From Oxyruncus cristatus (lineage: Eukaryota > Chordata > Aves > Passeriformes > Cotingidae), in the NCBI GenBank assembly GCA_013399855.1, contig VXAY01005269.1, positions 1,008,398 through 1,072,397 on the forward strand: a stretch of DNA of 64,000 bases, read 5' to 3'. The translations under genes were made by a program, and so were the position numbers. The notes below the pieces were generated by a model, which was not told where the DNA came from, did not search any database, and saw only the letters and a list, made by a program, of their open reading frames with translations. Numbering within the stretch: position 1 is the stretch's first letter; the number at the start of each line of letters is the position of its first letter. Shown here piece by piece: positions 14,197-28,440 of this stretch.

Positions 14197-15884
14197 AAGC
14201 CAAGCTCAAGACTCTAGCTTTAAACTAGTCAGAGAAGGACAAAAATTGTTTTAGTCTTTGACACTGTTTTCATTTGGGATCACAGACAGAAAATAGACCA
14301 AGTAATCCTGTGTGACACCATCAGCAGGACAAAAAAAGGCCATTAAACAGGACATACTCCAGAAGCAGTGTAGTTTTTAAACCTGTCTAATACCAATGAG
14401 AAATAAGGCATTGACAGAATTTTATAATGTCAGGATGCATAAGGAGGGATGGAGAACTTGCAAGGAGCAAGGAAGGATGTGTATTATAACCTAATAGAAA
14501 AAAGAATGACTCTGTCTGGAACAGAAAATCTCTTTGTACATCAAAATACCATCTAAAAACTAATCAAAAATGAAAAAATTGTTCCCTATATTTACTGCTT
14601 ATCCCCTTACATCTTACTTCAGCTACTGCTATGTTCCATTGTATCCTAATGTAAGGGCATTTTCCATCAACTCAGTAAAAATTTTATTGGATTGTAAAGA
14701 CTGAACATTAACAGTGTGACACTGGATGTCCATATCTCCTGATCCCAGAACAGATAAGTTCCTTGAGTTCCCGGCTGTGTGTGCGTGCCCTGATTTTACA
14801 CTGAGGATGGTCCTGATGAAATGGTGAGAATACTGAATATAAAATGATACATCAATGCGGTCTGACCATTGGAATGACAATTCAGTTGCAATTTGAGTAT
14901 GAAAGCAAGCACACGACAAAAATATTAACTTTTCCCAATAGACTTGAATTTTATTGTTAAAACTATTTAGGTAAAGGAAGTTCTGCTATTGCACATGCCA
15001 AATTGGGTTTGCCTACTATTATGGTGAATCCATTTCTCCTCTTATATTCCTTTAGAATTCTCAGATTAGACATTTCTATCCCAAAATGTCTCATTCTGAG
15101 AGTCTGCTCAGAGGCACATGCTCAGAGCAAGCCTTACGCACACACCCCAAGAGCTCAGCCAAAAATGGTGACTTCCTTTCAGTTCCCCAGCTACTATGAG
15201 AGACCTCCATCCCAAAGTCCCTTTGAAGGCAGTAGGTCCCTAGACCTGATATGAGTTTCCTGAAGGAAATCAGCTACAGCAACTCAACTTTGTCTCACAT
15301 ACGCATCTATTAAATATACTGCTGCACCTGCATAAATTAGCAACGCAGACTGGTACTTTCTATAAGCTTTTCACAGTGGTGACTCTGTTTGGCTTTGTGA
15401 CCAGCCTTTGTATAACCCACTCAGTAACGATAATCACCTCGACCAGTCTTTAGCTTTTTATGGAAAAAATAAAAAAAATATAAATAAGATATTTATATGC
15501 ACACATATGTATACAAAAAGTTTGTTTACAACTTCAAACCATTTTTCTCACCCAAAGCAAAAATTAAATAATTCACATAGCTTTATAGTTGAAATATTCT
15601 GCATGAAATAACTTGGAACCTCAATCTAGCCATATTTACCACTATTTATAATATTCTGATGGCGTCAGATGACCAGGCATTACATTTTAACACTCATCAT
15701 CTGCTCTCTAGCCCTTTTACTACAACCCTATCACAAGATTTGGTGTGCATCCATTCTCACCATCTACAGCACCTTAGAAACATGAAAAATAACTTTGCCT
15801 AAACAGCTTTCATAGTGTAGTCTCAGTTTCACCATGCTTTCTGCATATGTGAGCCCCCTGAACATGACTCATACTAGTTTGGCT

Positions 15885-16120
15885 TTTTGTGAACCTTCTA
15901 AATCTCTCTGTCTTTTTAAGGCCTCTGATTATACATGTGCTTAAAATTGCATACAGCTGTCCAAACACAATCTTAAAAGCCCCTTGGAGCATTAAAATAA
16001 TTTTTCCTGCACTGCACTCTATCCTCCTCTTTAACACTAACTGTTTGCTTTTTTACCTTCACTTATGTGCAATACTGAGTGTGATTCCTTGATTGTTTAT
16101 TGTCACATGCAGATATTACT
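15885..16120 (-). mobile_element. Possible ancient CR1-type LINE relic
   Basis: Read on the minus strand, the block around 15990-16050 (complement of TTTTTCCTGCACTGCACTC through AACACTAACTGTTTGC) resembles the coding part of old amniote CR1 elements just before the 3' end. The match is by eye only and imperfect, with no intact frame. It could also be unique sequence. Confidence 0.3.
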
Positions 16121-18271
16121 ACTCATCTGTGTTTGACAGGATGTGCCTGTTGTGTATATTCTCACTGCTTTAAATCTACTGCTCCAGTGTTTCACAATGA
16201 CCTGCTTGAAGACACAGATTAAATTTGCCCACTAGAGTTTCATAATCAAAAGATTATTCAAAATTAAATTTAGTTCAATTCTTCTACATTAAGGCCTGAC
16301 ATAAATTCTTTTTAAACACAAGGAAGTCTCTTTAATGTTATAGGGTTGTCCATGACTACTTGTTTTATTTGCATGTTATGCCAAGGTGCAGATCAAAAAG
16401 TTATTATTTTGATGCACAACTAATCTAACAACTGTCTTCCTAGAGCAGGTTCCCTCATGATGCTAAAAAATATTTTAGGCTATGTAAGTGACCTAACATT
16501 TGGGCAAACATAGATGAAATGAGCTCAATCATTCAAGTCAATGAGGGCTTGTTTTTTGTTCTTTTTTTCCCCAAAATATAAGTAATTATGAAATTTTGCA
16601 CTTTCAAAGGCAGAGGAGGAACATAGAAATGACTGGAGATTAATCTTCAAAGCTGGTATGTGATTTAATTTTTGTGATGATGGCATTTGGAACATAAATA
16701 GGCCTATCTTATTTGAGGAATGAAACTTCTGATACTTAAAAAGGCCATTGTGAAAGACTGTAGCAATGCTTATTAGAATAAATGCATTCCATGATACAAA
16801 GTTTCATTTTAATCATCTGTTTAGTTTAATCATTAGAGTTGAAAAGTCATGAACAACAAATATTGCCTAAAGTCAGGCTGAATGATGAACCTGTTTTTTT
16901 TATGAAAGCACAGAGTAAATCACAGAACCATAGCAGTTATTTTGCAAAAAGGAAGTATAATATTAAGTAATGCATTCCTCTTGCATTGGTACAATTACTT
17001 TCTTCTTCATAACTATAGATTTCATTCTTATTTTGATTTCTTTTGAAACATAAATATGAAACCAGGAGTTGTCAAAACTGGTAACACACTATACACACAA
17101 TAAAAGACAGTTAATGAAAAGATATAACTCTAATTTTCCATCTGGATACAGGTTTCTAGAGGCTTGTAGAAAAAGTACAGGATTTCAATTTATGTCTTAG
17201 AAATAATTTTTCATATTTTCTGTACTTAGCTTTCTAAAACTTAATTTTTAACTATACCAAGTTAATATTGTGTGGCAGTCTGAAGAGATCTGTCTCTGAC
17301 TAACAGATTGAGGACAAGCATAGGGCATGACAGCAGCAAGAGCTGCAGCAGAGAATGAAAAAGGAGGATAGGATGTAGCAAAAGTGTGTGGGAGCACAGT
17401 GAACAAAAGCTCTGACAGAAATGTTTCCTGTAGCCTTTCTTTGATGCCTCTGACCAAAATCACCTTTAAAAGGAGGAAGAAGAAGTGTTCATGGCCCTTT
17501 TTTTAAAGTGTGATAAGCAACACAAATGGATCCACTGTTAGTTGTCAACATTAATATCCTTCTCCAAAAAGGATTTTCAATTGTCTAGTGATAGCTAATA
17601 AGGTTACTGTGATGCATATGAGACCATAAGCACTATCATATACCCAGAAAAAAGGAAAAAGAGAAAGCGGAAGAGCAGGAAGATCTGAGCATCCTTGGAG
17701 TTCTCTCTGTACCCCAGACCCACTGCTGCTCAGACAAGGGACTGAAATATGATCCTTAATGAATGTTTCCCTTTTTTTCTGCATCACTTCCTTCAGCTGC
17801 TGACAAATTATACTACACCTTTTTAATAATTTTTCTCTTTCAAAACTAACTACTAAGACCTGCTGACTTGCCCTTGGTCTCTACAATATGTGATATGTAG
17901 TCACATTAAGATGACTTAATTCCTTCTGTTCAAATTGCTTGGTGGGGAATGGAAAAGGACATCAGGTCTTTACTCTCTAGGACCTTTGTTCTCCAGTGCC
18001 TTGCCCGTTGAAGAGACAACATGCTGTCAATAACTTCTAAATCTGCAGCTTTCACTAAAAAAGGCCTAACAAGGACTGGTGTCCCTGGTGTGCCAGTGAA
18101 ATAAACACTCACTTTTAAACTGGTGGCCTTATGAGACAATAGTGAACACAGTATTAACAAATACTGTGGAAAATATTGTCCAGAATTCTGACCTCTAGAA
18201 ACAGGCATTTACTTCAACATAAGAGGCACAGCCTAGAATTTAGTTTTACTAGGTGCATCTCTGCTGAAAAC

Positions 18272-18286
18272 TTTTTTTTTTTTTTT
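18272..18286 (+). repeat. Poly-T tract (T15)
   Basis: Fifteen uninterrupted T, one of the longest homopolymers in the window. No retroposed body was recognised beside it on either side. Confidence 0.9.
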
Positions 18287-20043
18287 CAGATTTACCTTCA
18301 GAATGCAGTGATTTATTTGTCTGTGGTTCTTAGGAGACAAGCAAGTATTATAGACCCCTATATGAATATTTAATTAAAGGGAAAAATAATATGGAATTTT
18401 TTTTAAGGAATCTCATTCTCTTAGATAGAGAGTATAAAGTGAGATGCTTAAAATATGTGAAACAGCAAACTTCAGTTGGAAGTTAAATATCTTTTACCAT
18501 GCTCCCAATAATAACTCTTTGGCAAAAGACTACAATGTATTATTCCTAGGACAGCTGCTTTGGCTTTGTTGGTGAGTTTTGGGATTTTTTTTTTCCTTTC
18601 CAGATGGTGGGTCATTAGAAATTTTCTGTATAACGTCTAAACAAAAAAAGTATATTTTCATACTCTTGATTGATCTTTAATGCATAATCTTCTAAATGAC
18701 TAGAGACCTCCCAAGAACTCCTGTTAGTTTTGTTTGTTCTTTTTTCACCATACAAGTTTAAACATCAAGAGATTTAATTAACATTAGAAGAATTTTTCTC
18801 CCATGCCCTGAAATCTGCATGGCTAATTTTCCCCTCAGACTCCTTAGTCCTGGCAGAATTAGTGAAATAGCTTATCCTAGCAATATTTACGTAGTCTGCC
18901 AGGAAACTTTCAGCATGAAAGTCATAGAGAGAGAGAATAATCAATTAGTACTTGCTAGGAATTCTCTTTCTCCTTTGGCTAGGAGATCAAAGCTGAATCA
19001 TTATTTGACCACGTTCTAAATACTATATTTACTAAATGCAAATGCACAGAGAGAATGTATTTAATTTGTCAAGTCATTTTTGGCCATTTTAGGAAAAAGT
19101 CATTATGAATGTCATAATTACCCATTACTGATGACATTTTGAATTACACTGTCCTTTGAATGAGCACTAATAGATTAGAATGTTAAAGTCAATATACACA
19201 GTTATATAAAATAAATTTCAAATGGAATGAAAGTGACATCAAGTTAATGCATCTTGAGGAGAAAAACAAACCAAAAAAAGCTACAGGTCAATGGTAGATA
19301 CTTTCATTTAGAGGACTCCAGAACAATATTGGAGCAAGAAGTCTATTTCTTCAAATGTCAATATTTCTATTTCTGTATGTCTTTAGACAGGTGAGATGCA
19401 AAATGGATAAATTCCTATTTCTATCTTTTTTAAAAAATTTTCTTCATTCCTTTACACTGACTGTGTATATAAATTATCCATCTGAATGAATATTAATGGC
19501 AGCCTCCTTGGTTTTGAACACACAAACACAGGATGATTTCTGAATTTAAGTGAAGAAGAGATATTCAGGAGGTACTATATTTTAGCTGAGGAAATCATAG
19601 CCAAAACAATCCTCTGCAAAACAAATAAAAGAGACAGAAATGTGGCAGAAAGCATTTAATTTCATATATATGCTAATAAACAATAGTTTGTTGTCATTCT
19701 TTGCCCACAAAACTTAAGCCTCTAGAACCTCTTAAATAAAACTTTGATCATTTCTGGTAATAACCTATAGAAAACTCTATATTTGATACCAGGCAGGCTG
19801 TGAGATGCTGCAGTCTTGTTCTGTTCTAAGGATAAAATGAAAATATGACATCTCAGCTACTCTCTTACATAAAACATTTTTATGTCAATAAGTGAAAATT
19901 AAACATTGCATCAGAATTTTCATTTTTAAGGACCTTTCATAATTTTCTATTTATTATTTGGTTTCCCTTGATATTTTCTAAAATAGTTTTGTTTGTTTTA
20001 TTGGATTACAGAAGAACACTTAAATGGAGTACCCTTGTTTCTG

Positions 20044-20481
20044 GAATCACAGAATCATAGAATCAACTGGGTTGGAAAAGACCTCCGAGATTATCAAGTC
20101 CAACCCTTGATCCAACACTGCCGTGGTTACTAGACCATGGCACTAAGTGCCACATCCAGTCTCATCTTAAAAACCTCCAGGGATGATGAATTCACCACCT
20201 CCCTAGGCAGCCCATTCCCATGTCTGCTTACTCTCTCTGTAAAAAATTTCTTCCTAATATCCAACCTAAACCTCCCCGGCACAGCTTAAGAATGTGCCCT
20301 CTTGTCCTACTGCTGATTGCCTGGGAGAAGAGACCAACCCCCACCTGGCTACAACCTCCTTTCAGGTAGTTGTAGAGAGCAATGAGGTCTCCCCTGAGCC
20401 TTCTCTTCTCCAGGCTAAACAACCCCAGCTCCCTCAGCCTCTCCTCATAGGACTTGTGCTTGAGTCCCTTCACCAGCCTTG
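20044..20481 (-). mobile_element. CR1 LINE, 3' fragment with ORF2 C-terminus
   Basis: The left end has the inverted CR1 tail (CACAGAATCATAGAATCAAC). It is followed on the minus strand by the 3' UTR and the C-terminal coding part of ORF2. Residues such as [20 protein letters not shown], then [14 protein letters not shown], are readable without a break for 81 codons at 20228-20473. The right end stops abruptly inside ORF2, a usual 5' truncation. The tail type is the same as that of the copies at 32.0 kb and 62.2 kb (GGTTGGAAAAGACCT, GGCACTAAGTGCCA). The piece has no function of its own; it encodes neither endonuclease nor reverse transcriptase. Confidence 0.95.
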
Positions 20482-22378
20482 TAATGACTTAGTTGAAAGA
20501 TGAAACAGCTTATGGTCTTGAAAACATGTACAGGGAAAAATAAACACGTTCATTAAGAACACGCTGATAATAGTCAGAAACAACAGTAAACTGATCCAGT
20601 TAATATCAAGCCTGTAAGTAGTAATTAGAACAGCACTGATGAATACATTTGTAACGGTAAAAGTCCCAAATATTGGACCTGAGTGGACTAACTTACTTTT
20701 CAATGACAAGAAAACAAGTTAATATGTTTAGAGATTTCTCGTTTTGTTGCAGTTTGTAAGGAAGCAACACTTATCTGAATGAAATTCACTCCCATTCCCT
20801 TGAGAGCATTTTGTTGAGAATAGTTCCACTTTCACTGAAGTAAGTTAATCATTTGCTGACAGAAACAAAACCCCCAACACAATAAAACAAACAATCAAAA
20901 GACCCTCTAACTCCTTTTGTATGGATAGTTTTCATGCTATTTTTATCTTGAAATGTGAAATTAAAAGCAGTCAAGGAATATAAGAACATAGAACTCGTTA
21001 AAATAAGTTAAAAGTACTAATAACCAAGAGAAAGAAAATCAGTATGAACAATAACTAGGAAATAAGTGTATATACAAATGACCAAAATCTGAAGGGAATA
21101 TCTTTAAATATCTCTAATATAGAAGTGTTAGAACTATCATAATTCCCATGGAACCGCCCCAAGACAAAAAAACAGGGGGAGGGGAAAGAGGTCAGTTCAG
21201 GAGTCATTATTTATATATCTCACATTAAAAAATTACTTTCTATTGTTGAAAAATATATTAAAGTAACCTCTTTTTCTCCTGTAACAAAAAAGAAAATGCA
21301 GTGGAGAGTGACAGCATCCATAAACATTTCCATAACATGGGAATAAGTCTAGTTAATGAACAAAGTTTTCATTAAGACAACTAAGATAATATGAGTTCTC
21401 AGGGAACTGCCACCTTCCTTTGTATATGTCCACACTCAAGATACACACTATATACAGAGACTTAAACCCAAACATTCTACCTACATGTTTTTCTCTCACT
21501 CATCTGTGATATTTTTTCCTGTAGAAGATGTATAGTAAAAATCATAAACAACTTCTTGGCCCCGAGCAGTAAAAGTTCTTAGCAAATACTAAATTATAGA
21601 TTTCCACTTTTAACATTTTAAGCCACCAAATGGTAAACAGGAAGAGCATGAATAACATTAAGAATCTGAAAGTTCCTGCAGCTATTCAAAGATTATTCTT
21701 CTACAGAGTTTACAAGAAAAACTATTGCTTTTGGCTTAGCTCAGGGCTCCCTGTACTTCTTATGTCAAGCTAAAGATAATAGATGAAAATGTTGCATATG
21801 TATATGAGGAGTTTGGGAAGGAAACAGATACTTTAAATTGGTCTCTGTGAAGCACTGAATGCAGACGGGAAATACACTATTAAAACATGGCCATTATATT
21901 CCTTTTACTACCTCTCGTCCGAACAAAACAGAGGTCAGTTAAGAACTAACTTGTTTGGTGATTCAACTGGGGTGAACATTAGCACACCCAGGGTTAATAA
22001 AACATGTTTAGGAAAAATCTTACAGTAAAATACAGTGCATAATAAGCTGAAAATAGCCTACAGCAGCTGTGAAGTGCCAGAGGGATAGCACACCCTGAAC
22101 CTGGTGTTTTGGCTGACACTCTGAAAGCACCATGCTTTCGTCACAAAAGCTATCGGCAGGTGGAGGGTGTATACATCAGAAATTAATTATGTATTTCAGG
22201 AATAAGAAAGAGGCAGGAATCATAAAGACAAAAGCTCAAATTTGGTTCTTAATCATATCACAATCTAAAGCAACACATTTATTAAAGACACAGTAATAGT
22301 GTAAATTTACACTACAGTAACTAGTTAAACTAACAGAGGAAAGTCTTTCAAGGTCACTAAAGGTCACTGAAGTCAAAA

Positions 22379-22428
22379 GAAAAAACAAATCCAGAAAACA
22401 AATAAACAAACAAACAACAACAAAAGCC
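22379..22428. repeat. (CAAA)n-like low-complexity tract
   Basis: Tandem-like AACAAATAAACAAACAAAC units; simple repeat. Confidence 0.85.
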
Positions 22429-22600
22429 ACAGCTGATTATGTTGAGCTTGTCCATCCCCAGGTATCTATACCTGAATACTGCCTCTTGGGATCTAGAAAC
22501 AGATAGCAGATTGATGTGACCTATTTTGGGGAATTACAACACAGTGAGATCAAATGCTCACTAGAAGAGATGATTTCATTCCATCTACTACAAAAATATA

Positions 22601-22638
22601 GGTCCTTTCGAACTCAGTATATTCTGTGGTTCTGTGAA
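22601..22638 (+). mobile_element. CR1/SINE 3' tail stub
   Basis: GGTCCTTTCGAACTCAG followed by TATATTCTGTGGTTCTGTGA is the same tail as the SINE at 7.1 kb, here in plus orientation. Only about 38 bases remain, so a CR1 origin and a SINE origin cannot be told apart. Confidence 0.75.
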
Positions 22639-24791
22639 TTGTTTCCATAAAAGAAGCTCAAACTGCCTCATGCTAGGTGAGCTGACTTCAAGCCCCAATA
22701 TTTAACTCACTTGGGTTTTTTGTGTTCATTATTTTTTTCTCTTTCATTTGTTTTGGAAAAGTAGAAAATTGAATTGCTACATCAGTTGAAGGGAGCATTA
22801 AACATGTAAGTTTCAACATAGAAGTACTGTAGTTGATCAGGACATCGACTATTGTCACTTGACAATTATTTGCCCTTCAATCCTCCTCCCTCCTCCAAAT
22901 ATAAAATCCCATTTATATAGTTACTATTGAGGAACCTAATGAATACAAGTACATGTCTCTCTCAAACTATAAACTCCATTCACACAAAAATAGCATTATC
23001 GACTTTTGTGATTTAAATGACTAGTAAAATCACTTTCACTCAAAAGTCACTGAGTACTTGATGACATGCTGGGCAAAGAGTAGTTTAACAGAAATTATTC
23101 TGCTTCACAGAACAAATACAGTCCATGCAATATACTGTATTTCAAAAACCTCCAAAAGATCTGAGAATACTTTCCTGTGTTGCTAGTGAAGCTCATGGAT
23201 TTGCTATTAACAAGAGTTTTAGCTCTTAAATAACGTTAGATAATTAAAAGTAGAGAGAGAGAGTCTTACCTAGGAAATTCTGAACTACTTTTTCAAAGCT
23301 TTTTGCTTCGCATTCCTCAGAGCAATAAGGACAATTAAAGTAAGAAAAACTGTTAAAATCTTGACATATGTATTCTCCTCTTTTACTTTATATTCTATAA
23401 AAACCTTTGAAAATTATTCAGAAATAACATTTCCAATAACCATAACAACATACCTTGAAGGCTGAATTCTCCTTCATCAAAAATTCTGAGTAAAAACCAT
23501 GAAAACCTGACTTAACTGAAATCAATAAGAATTTCTACATAATAAGATTTTTTTTTTTCTGGAGGTTTTTTTAGCTTACTTAAAATAGGTATTATGAGAT
23601 TAATGTATTATTCCAATTAATAATTCTCTTCAGACACAGCTGTTTGCATACTGAGCATAACTTCACGTAAAATGTAAACCATCCTTATAGTTTCTTCACC
23701 TCACTTATAAAGGAAACTTTTTTGTCTCCCTGATTATGTTGAAGATCTATCTGCTGATGAAGGATTGGAAGATAAAAGCAGCTTATTGTAAAAACTTCAT
23801 ATTTCAAAGCTTTTTTCAGTTTTCAAATATGTTTCACATCTGAAAGGTAATGGCATATGGACTTAGGTAATCTTGAAAAGGAAGTGACTTGAAAATTATG
23901 ATTGGGATTGTAATTGTAGGTAAATTGAGACAGTTGCACAGTCATAAATGGTAATTAACTGATTTCCAAGTAGGCTATTTGACTGTTACTTGCTGATCCT
24001 CACTTAAGCTAAATATCAGATGCAAAATAGAAGAATATATCCACGCTAATTACAAGAGGTCTGATGAATCCTTAATTGCTTAATTCTGTGAAACACAAGG
24101 AAGATAAAGAGTGATTCTGGGAATGCCAGCATGATAACTTATATGGTAAAAATTAAGGTGTCTCTGAAATATAGATAAAATGTGAGCAAAAGCTTTAAAA
24201 ATGGTTAAGTTCAGACTTAGGTCCTTAAATTCCACACTTCAAATGTCTAAGACTTTAACTAGACAGAAATTTATTATATTACCAAATTCCATGGTGTCTT
24301 TGCTCCATACTCGCTCATTTGAAAAAGAGTTTATGGATTTGTTTCTATTCAGTGCTTCTCAGGCATATCCCTGAATGGAATCAAAATAATTAATAACATG
24401 TATCTTAAATAAATATTTGCAAATTTTTGTTTTAATTGTAGAAGATGAATCATTAGTCTTCAAAGCACTGTGACAACAATAAGAGCAACAAAAATAACAT
24501 GTGGCAACTACTTTCAAAATTTCAGAAGTTTGAACGTGATCACCTACCAAAAGCAAATAAGAATAATACATTTGTTTTTCAACTTAAACTATTACAAATA
24601 AGATTTATCTTTGGTATACCTTACTGGAAACAGTCTTTGTAGTTATCATGTACTTATTAACATTCTGAAGGAGTTTTGGTATTAAGGAAAGAAGTTTCAA
24701 ACGATATCTATACACAATAGCCACAATTTCCCTGTAAAAGAATTTTCCTGGAAGGGTATCATTTGGATGTTAGTAGCTAATTAATGCTAAC

Positions 24792-24855
24792 TCCCCCCAA
24801 AAAAACCCAAAACCACCAACTACCAAAAAAAACCCACCTCAAAACCAAACCCAAC
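24792..24855. repeat. A/C-rich low-complexity tract
   Basis: C6, A-runs and ACCAAC-type units; same composition as the tracts at 14.1 and 28.4 kb. Confidence 0.85.
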
Positions 24856-27850
24856 ATACTGGTAAAACCATGAAGCCTGACTTTATGCATAACCCTTAAT
24901 ATACCAATGTCTTTCTTTCACTTCCTAATCCAAAACGGCGCACATCCAAATTGAGAGAAATGTAAAAAATTCTAACACAAATCCAGATGCATAATTTTAT
25001 AATGACAGTCAAAAGCAAAGAATCTTGAATTAAAAATGCAAGCAAACAATCAACAGTCTGGCACTTTAAAAAACTGTATCAAAATGGACAGCCACAATTT
25101 ACGTTCACGCATCTTATTTCTGATGTAGAGGGGTAATTCTTGTAGTTATTCCTTAACCTGCCTAAATTGTCATAGGTGGCTGAACAGCAGATAGGTGTTC
25201 TCATGTGTGAACAGAATTTGAGAACTGTGCAGAAACTATAGCACAATTGATAAGACAAGTGCATAGACTGTAAACTCATTTTCCTGAATTTGACTTTTAA
25301 TTTAGGGTTAGACACCTGAGCAACGTATTTGAAAACTTGTATCAATGTTCAGCAACTTTCAGATGACTATCAAGTGGCCTAATTTTGTAATAACATTAGA
25401 AGAAGAAGAAATTTACAGTGCAAGACTATTTGTCAAAGCACTTAATACTAAATTTACATGCCTCTATAATTTACTTCACTTACGGCTGTCTCTTATATTA
25501 GTATTCATTTTAAAAGTCTTCTTCTGATATTGCTTGATTTGACAGGAAAGCATTAGCTATGACAAATGCTTTATAATGTGCTCAGACAATATTAATACAA
25601 GCAGAATTTCTGATAATTGCTGTTCCTTTAATACAAAGACTTTCTTTTTGATTTGAATTTACCTTTCCTCTCTTCTTCCAACCTTTTGCTAACACAAGTT
25701 TTGATAACTATTCGTCAGTATACGTCATTCCTAAACTCAGCTTGGAGTGAAAGACCATGTGAAAAACTGAACCAAATCAGCCCTTTTAGAAAGGTACAAA
25801 CATTATTATGTTGTTAGGATTTGGAGAGGGATGCTTTAAGCAGAAGAAAATCTTTTTCCTTAGCTATTTTATCTAACAGTAAACAAATTCTTCCTCCTTA
25901 GGAGGTGACTTATTCATGGACATTCCTTATCCATACGTAATCTAAGATAACAACCAGAATGTTTACAAGCATAAAGTAGAATAAACCTGGCTGCCAGGTT
26001 TACAACTGCTCTACAGAGTTCTTGCCTGCAGAAATAAGGCCTGAAGTTTCAGAGGCTACATAAGTAACGTACTACCACAAATTACATTAAAATATTGCAA
26101 CATAAGTAGATAATAAAATTAGCCTGCAAGGTCACAGTGCAAAGATACCCATTCTAAAAAAGAAAAAATTTACAGCACCCTGGTGTACACAGGGTAGAAT
26201 GCATGACTCAGCATTTATCAGAACTTATATCATAATCATAGTTCAGCTTCATAAATACGTTAATTAATTCACTCAGAACAAAATGCTGAAAAACAAGTTG
26301 CTGCAGAATAATGCTCCCAGTGTTTTTTTTCCTATAATAGCTATGAGTCTACCTTGTCCTTAGGCAGAACTGCCAAAAATGTACACCAAGCACAGTAGAA
26401 TCAACTCTCTATTTGTGTTTTCTAAGAAATTAATATGATTTTTTTAATAGTCTGAGATGCCAGAGTTGTCCAGATAAATATTTGTCATGCTCACATATAA
26501 AAAGAGGCATAGTCTAAGACTCTGCTTTTTACAAAACCAAATGCCAAGTCATCTTCACAACAAATATTCAGGGCAAAGGTTTCTCTTTCCTGATATTACT
26601 GGCAAATAGTTAATTGATTCAAGCAACAAGTCTGTTTACCTATAGTACAAAAGGTATACCTACTGTAGGAGTAATATGTTCATGGTGCACAGCAAAACTT
26701 CTTGAGAACCTCATGAGAATTTACACATATAAACTCAACAGAGGAAAACAGGTTTTGCAGCATCATTTTAAAGCAGATAATTCACTTTGCTACCCTCTGC
26801 CACATCAGTTATGTTATTTGTACAAAAGTTGCCACTGTTGGGATCTCTAAGGAGACAGAAATGCCCATGGCTTGGCAGAGGATGTGGCTCAAACCAAGTG
26901 CCCCAAATCCATTTTGGACTAGAATCTGTTGAGGAATATACAAAAAAGAGAAATATAAATACCAGACAGACAGGCAGTTACTGTATTCTAGCTAAATCCT
27001 GAAGCTCTTCCTAGGTTTTGTTTGACGGCTCTGAGCAACACAGCTACAACATAGGTAGTATTGCAACCAGCATAACCTAATTCATAGCTGGAGCTTCTGG
27101 AATTCCTCCCTCAATTCCACTGGGATTTATTCCCATTCTTCCATATGTAAAACTGTCCCAGCTTTCTGGGTTTTTTTCTACTTTGATAATCCTAGTGCCA
27201 ATCAATATACTCATGACATAACTCATTTGAATTGAAATTGGATAACCCATTCTACTAGCTAAGGAATTTTTTATTTTATTTATTATTATTATTATTCAAC
27301 TCATAACACTATATCAACCAGTGATGAATGGTAAATACAAATTTATGCAATGGGCACTGGGGAAATTCTCTTTAAACCTCTCCCTGGCTCTTTGCAAAAT
27401 TCTGTCAATGATAGTCAAAACTTTTAGATGCACTTAACATTCACATTACATTCAGAAGCTTTCGATGAAATAAATTTCAGTAGTAGCTGTTCAAGGATTC
27501 TTTTTCAGGGTACTTGCTCTGCACATTTACAAAACATCACAAATATTCTGTAAATAATGCTACTATGATGAGCTTCAGCACTTCTTTTAAAGCTGGAAAC
27601 TATGTGTTTGACATCATAAGTATGTCTGATCTGGAAAGCGGGCAAGTTTTTGCCATAATTGAAGTGGGAAAACAATAAAAGAAGCTGTACGTGACTGCAT
27701 GGCTAATAACATCCCGTGTTTTTCTATCAGAATCATTCATTTCCTTAGAGACCCAAAAGAAGAATCTTCTCTAGATCATACTGTTGCTTCACTAGCCTGT
27801 AGCTAAGCCAGGGTAAAGAAGTATTCCAAATAATAACTGTTATTTAAATT

Positions 27851-27910
27851 ATAGAATCATAGAATGGTTGGGTTGGAAGGGATCTTAAATATCATCTAGT
27901 TCCAAACCCA
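27851..27910 (-). mobile_element. CR1 LINE, 3' terminal stub
   Basis: ATAGAATCATAGAATGGTTG followed by GGTTGGAAGGGATCTTAAA and ATCATCTAGTTCCAAACCC is the inverted 3' terminus of a CR1. It has the tail variant of the long copy at 57.2 kb rather than that of the 20.0 kb copy. About 60 bases survive, with no coding part. Confidence 0.9.
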
Positions 27911-28440
27911 CAACTATGGGTTACTATTTCTCACATGAAAATTTCTTTCTGAGTAAAAAAAACCCCAATAGATCGGTAAAGCACAGCTTTTACAAGAAAG
28001 CACTATTGTTCATATCTGAAGGAAGAATTTGGGGTATGAGTTTCATTATTCTGACACCAGTCAGAATAACCATTCAGTACCACATAGATGCATATTCTTT
28101 CCCCATCTACACTGTACAACTTCAAACCAAATTCAATTTCTGTAAGCCTCTTGGGTGATGATCACATTGAGGTTAAATTAAATTAAGAAATGTCTTAAAC
28201 TGTCTGTGAAATGAATACTTCAGTCTCCTAAGGCTTCTTCTGGTCAATTTATTAACTTTATTGCCAATACTTCAAATACTACATTTCAGTACTTCAGATA
28301 TTCAGGTCAGAATCGATTTAAATAAAATAAATAATAATGAATTCTTCAGACCATGTGTTGAAGCAGGTAGCAACATGTTTTGTTCACTATGAATAATAAA
28401 AATAAATGTCTTTGCTCAGTTTAAATAACCGGAGATATAT

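Larger units (their letters stand above)
7259..20043. other. Unique AT-rich intronic stretch
   Basis: No gene or recent transposon was recognised. It contains A13 at 8889-8901, an A/C-rich tract near 14.1 kb, a possible ancient CR1 relic near 16 kb, T15 at 18272, and blocks at about 11.56-11.70, 16.34-16.44 and 18.99-19.19 kb that read like conserved non-coding sequence (see findings). Confidence 0.55.
20482..27850. other. Unique AT-rich intronic stretch
   Basis: No gene was seen. It holds the small CR1 tail stub at 22.6 kb, A/C-rich tracts near 20.87, 22.4 and 24.8 kb, and a TAA/TTA-type simple repeat near 27.27-27.30 kb. The block at 23.94-24.10 kb has the look of conserved non-coding DNA. 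Confidence 0.55.

Noticed and set aside
14629..14919. A 96-codon minus-strand frame in less AT-rich DNA
   Set aside because: No recognisable domain, and I could not define splice sites around it; not enough to call an exon.
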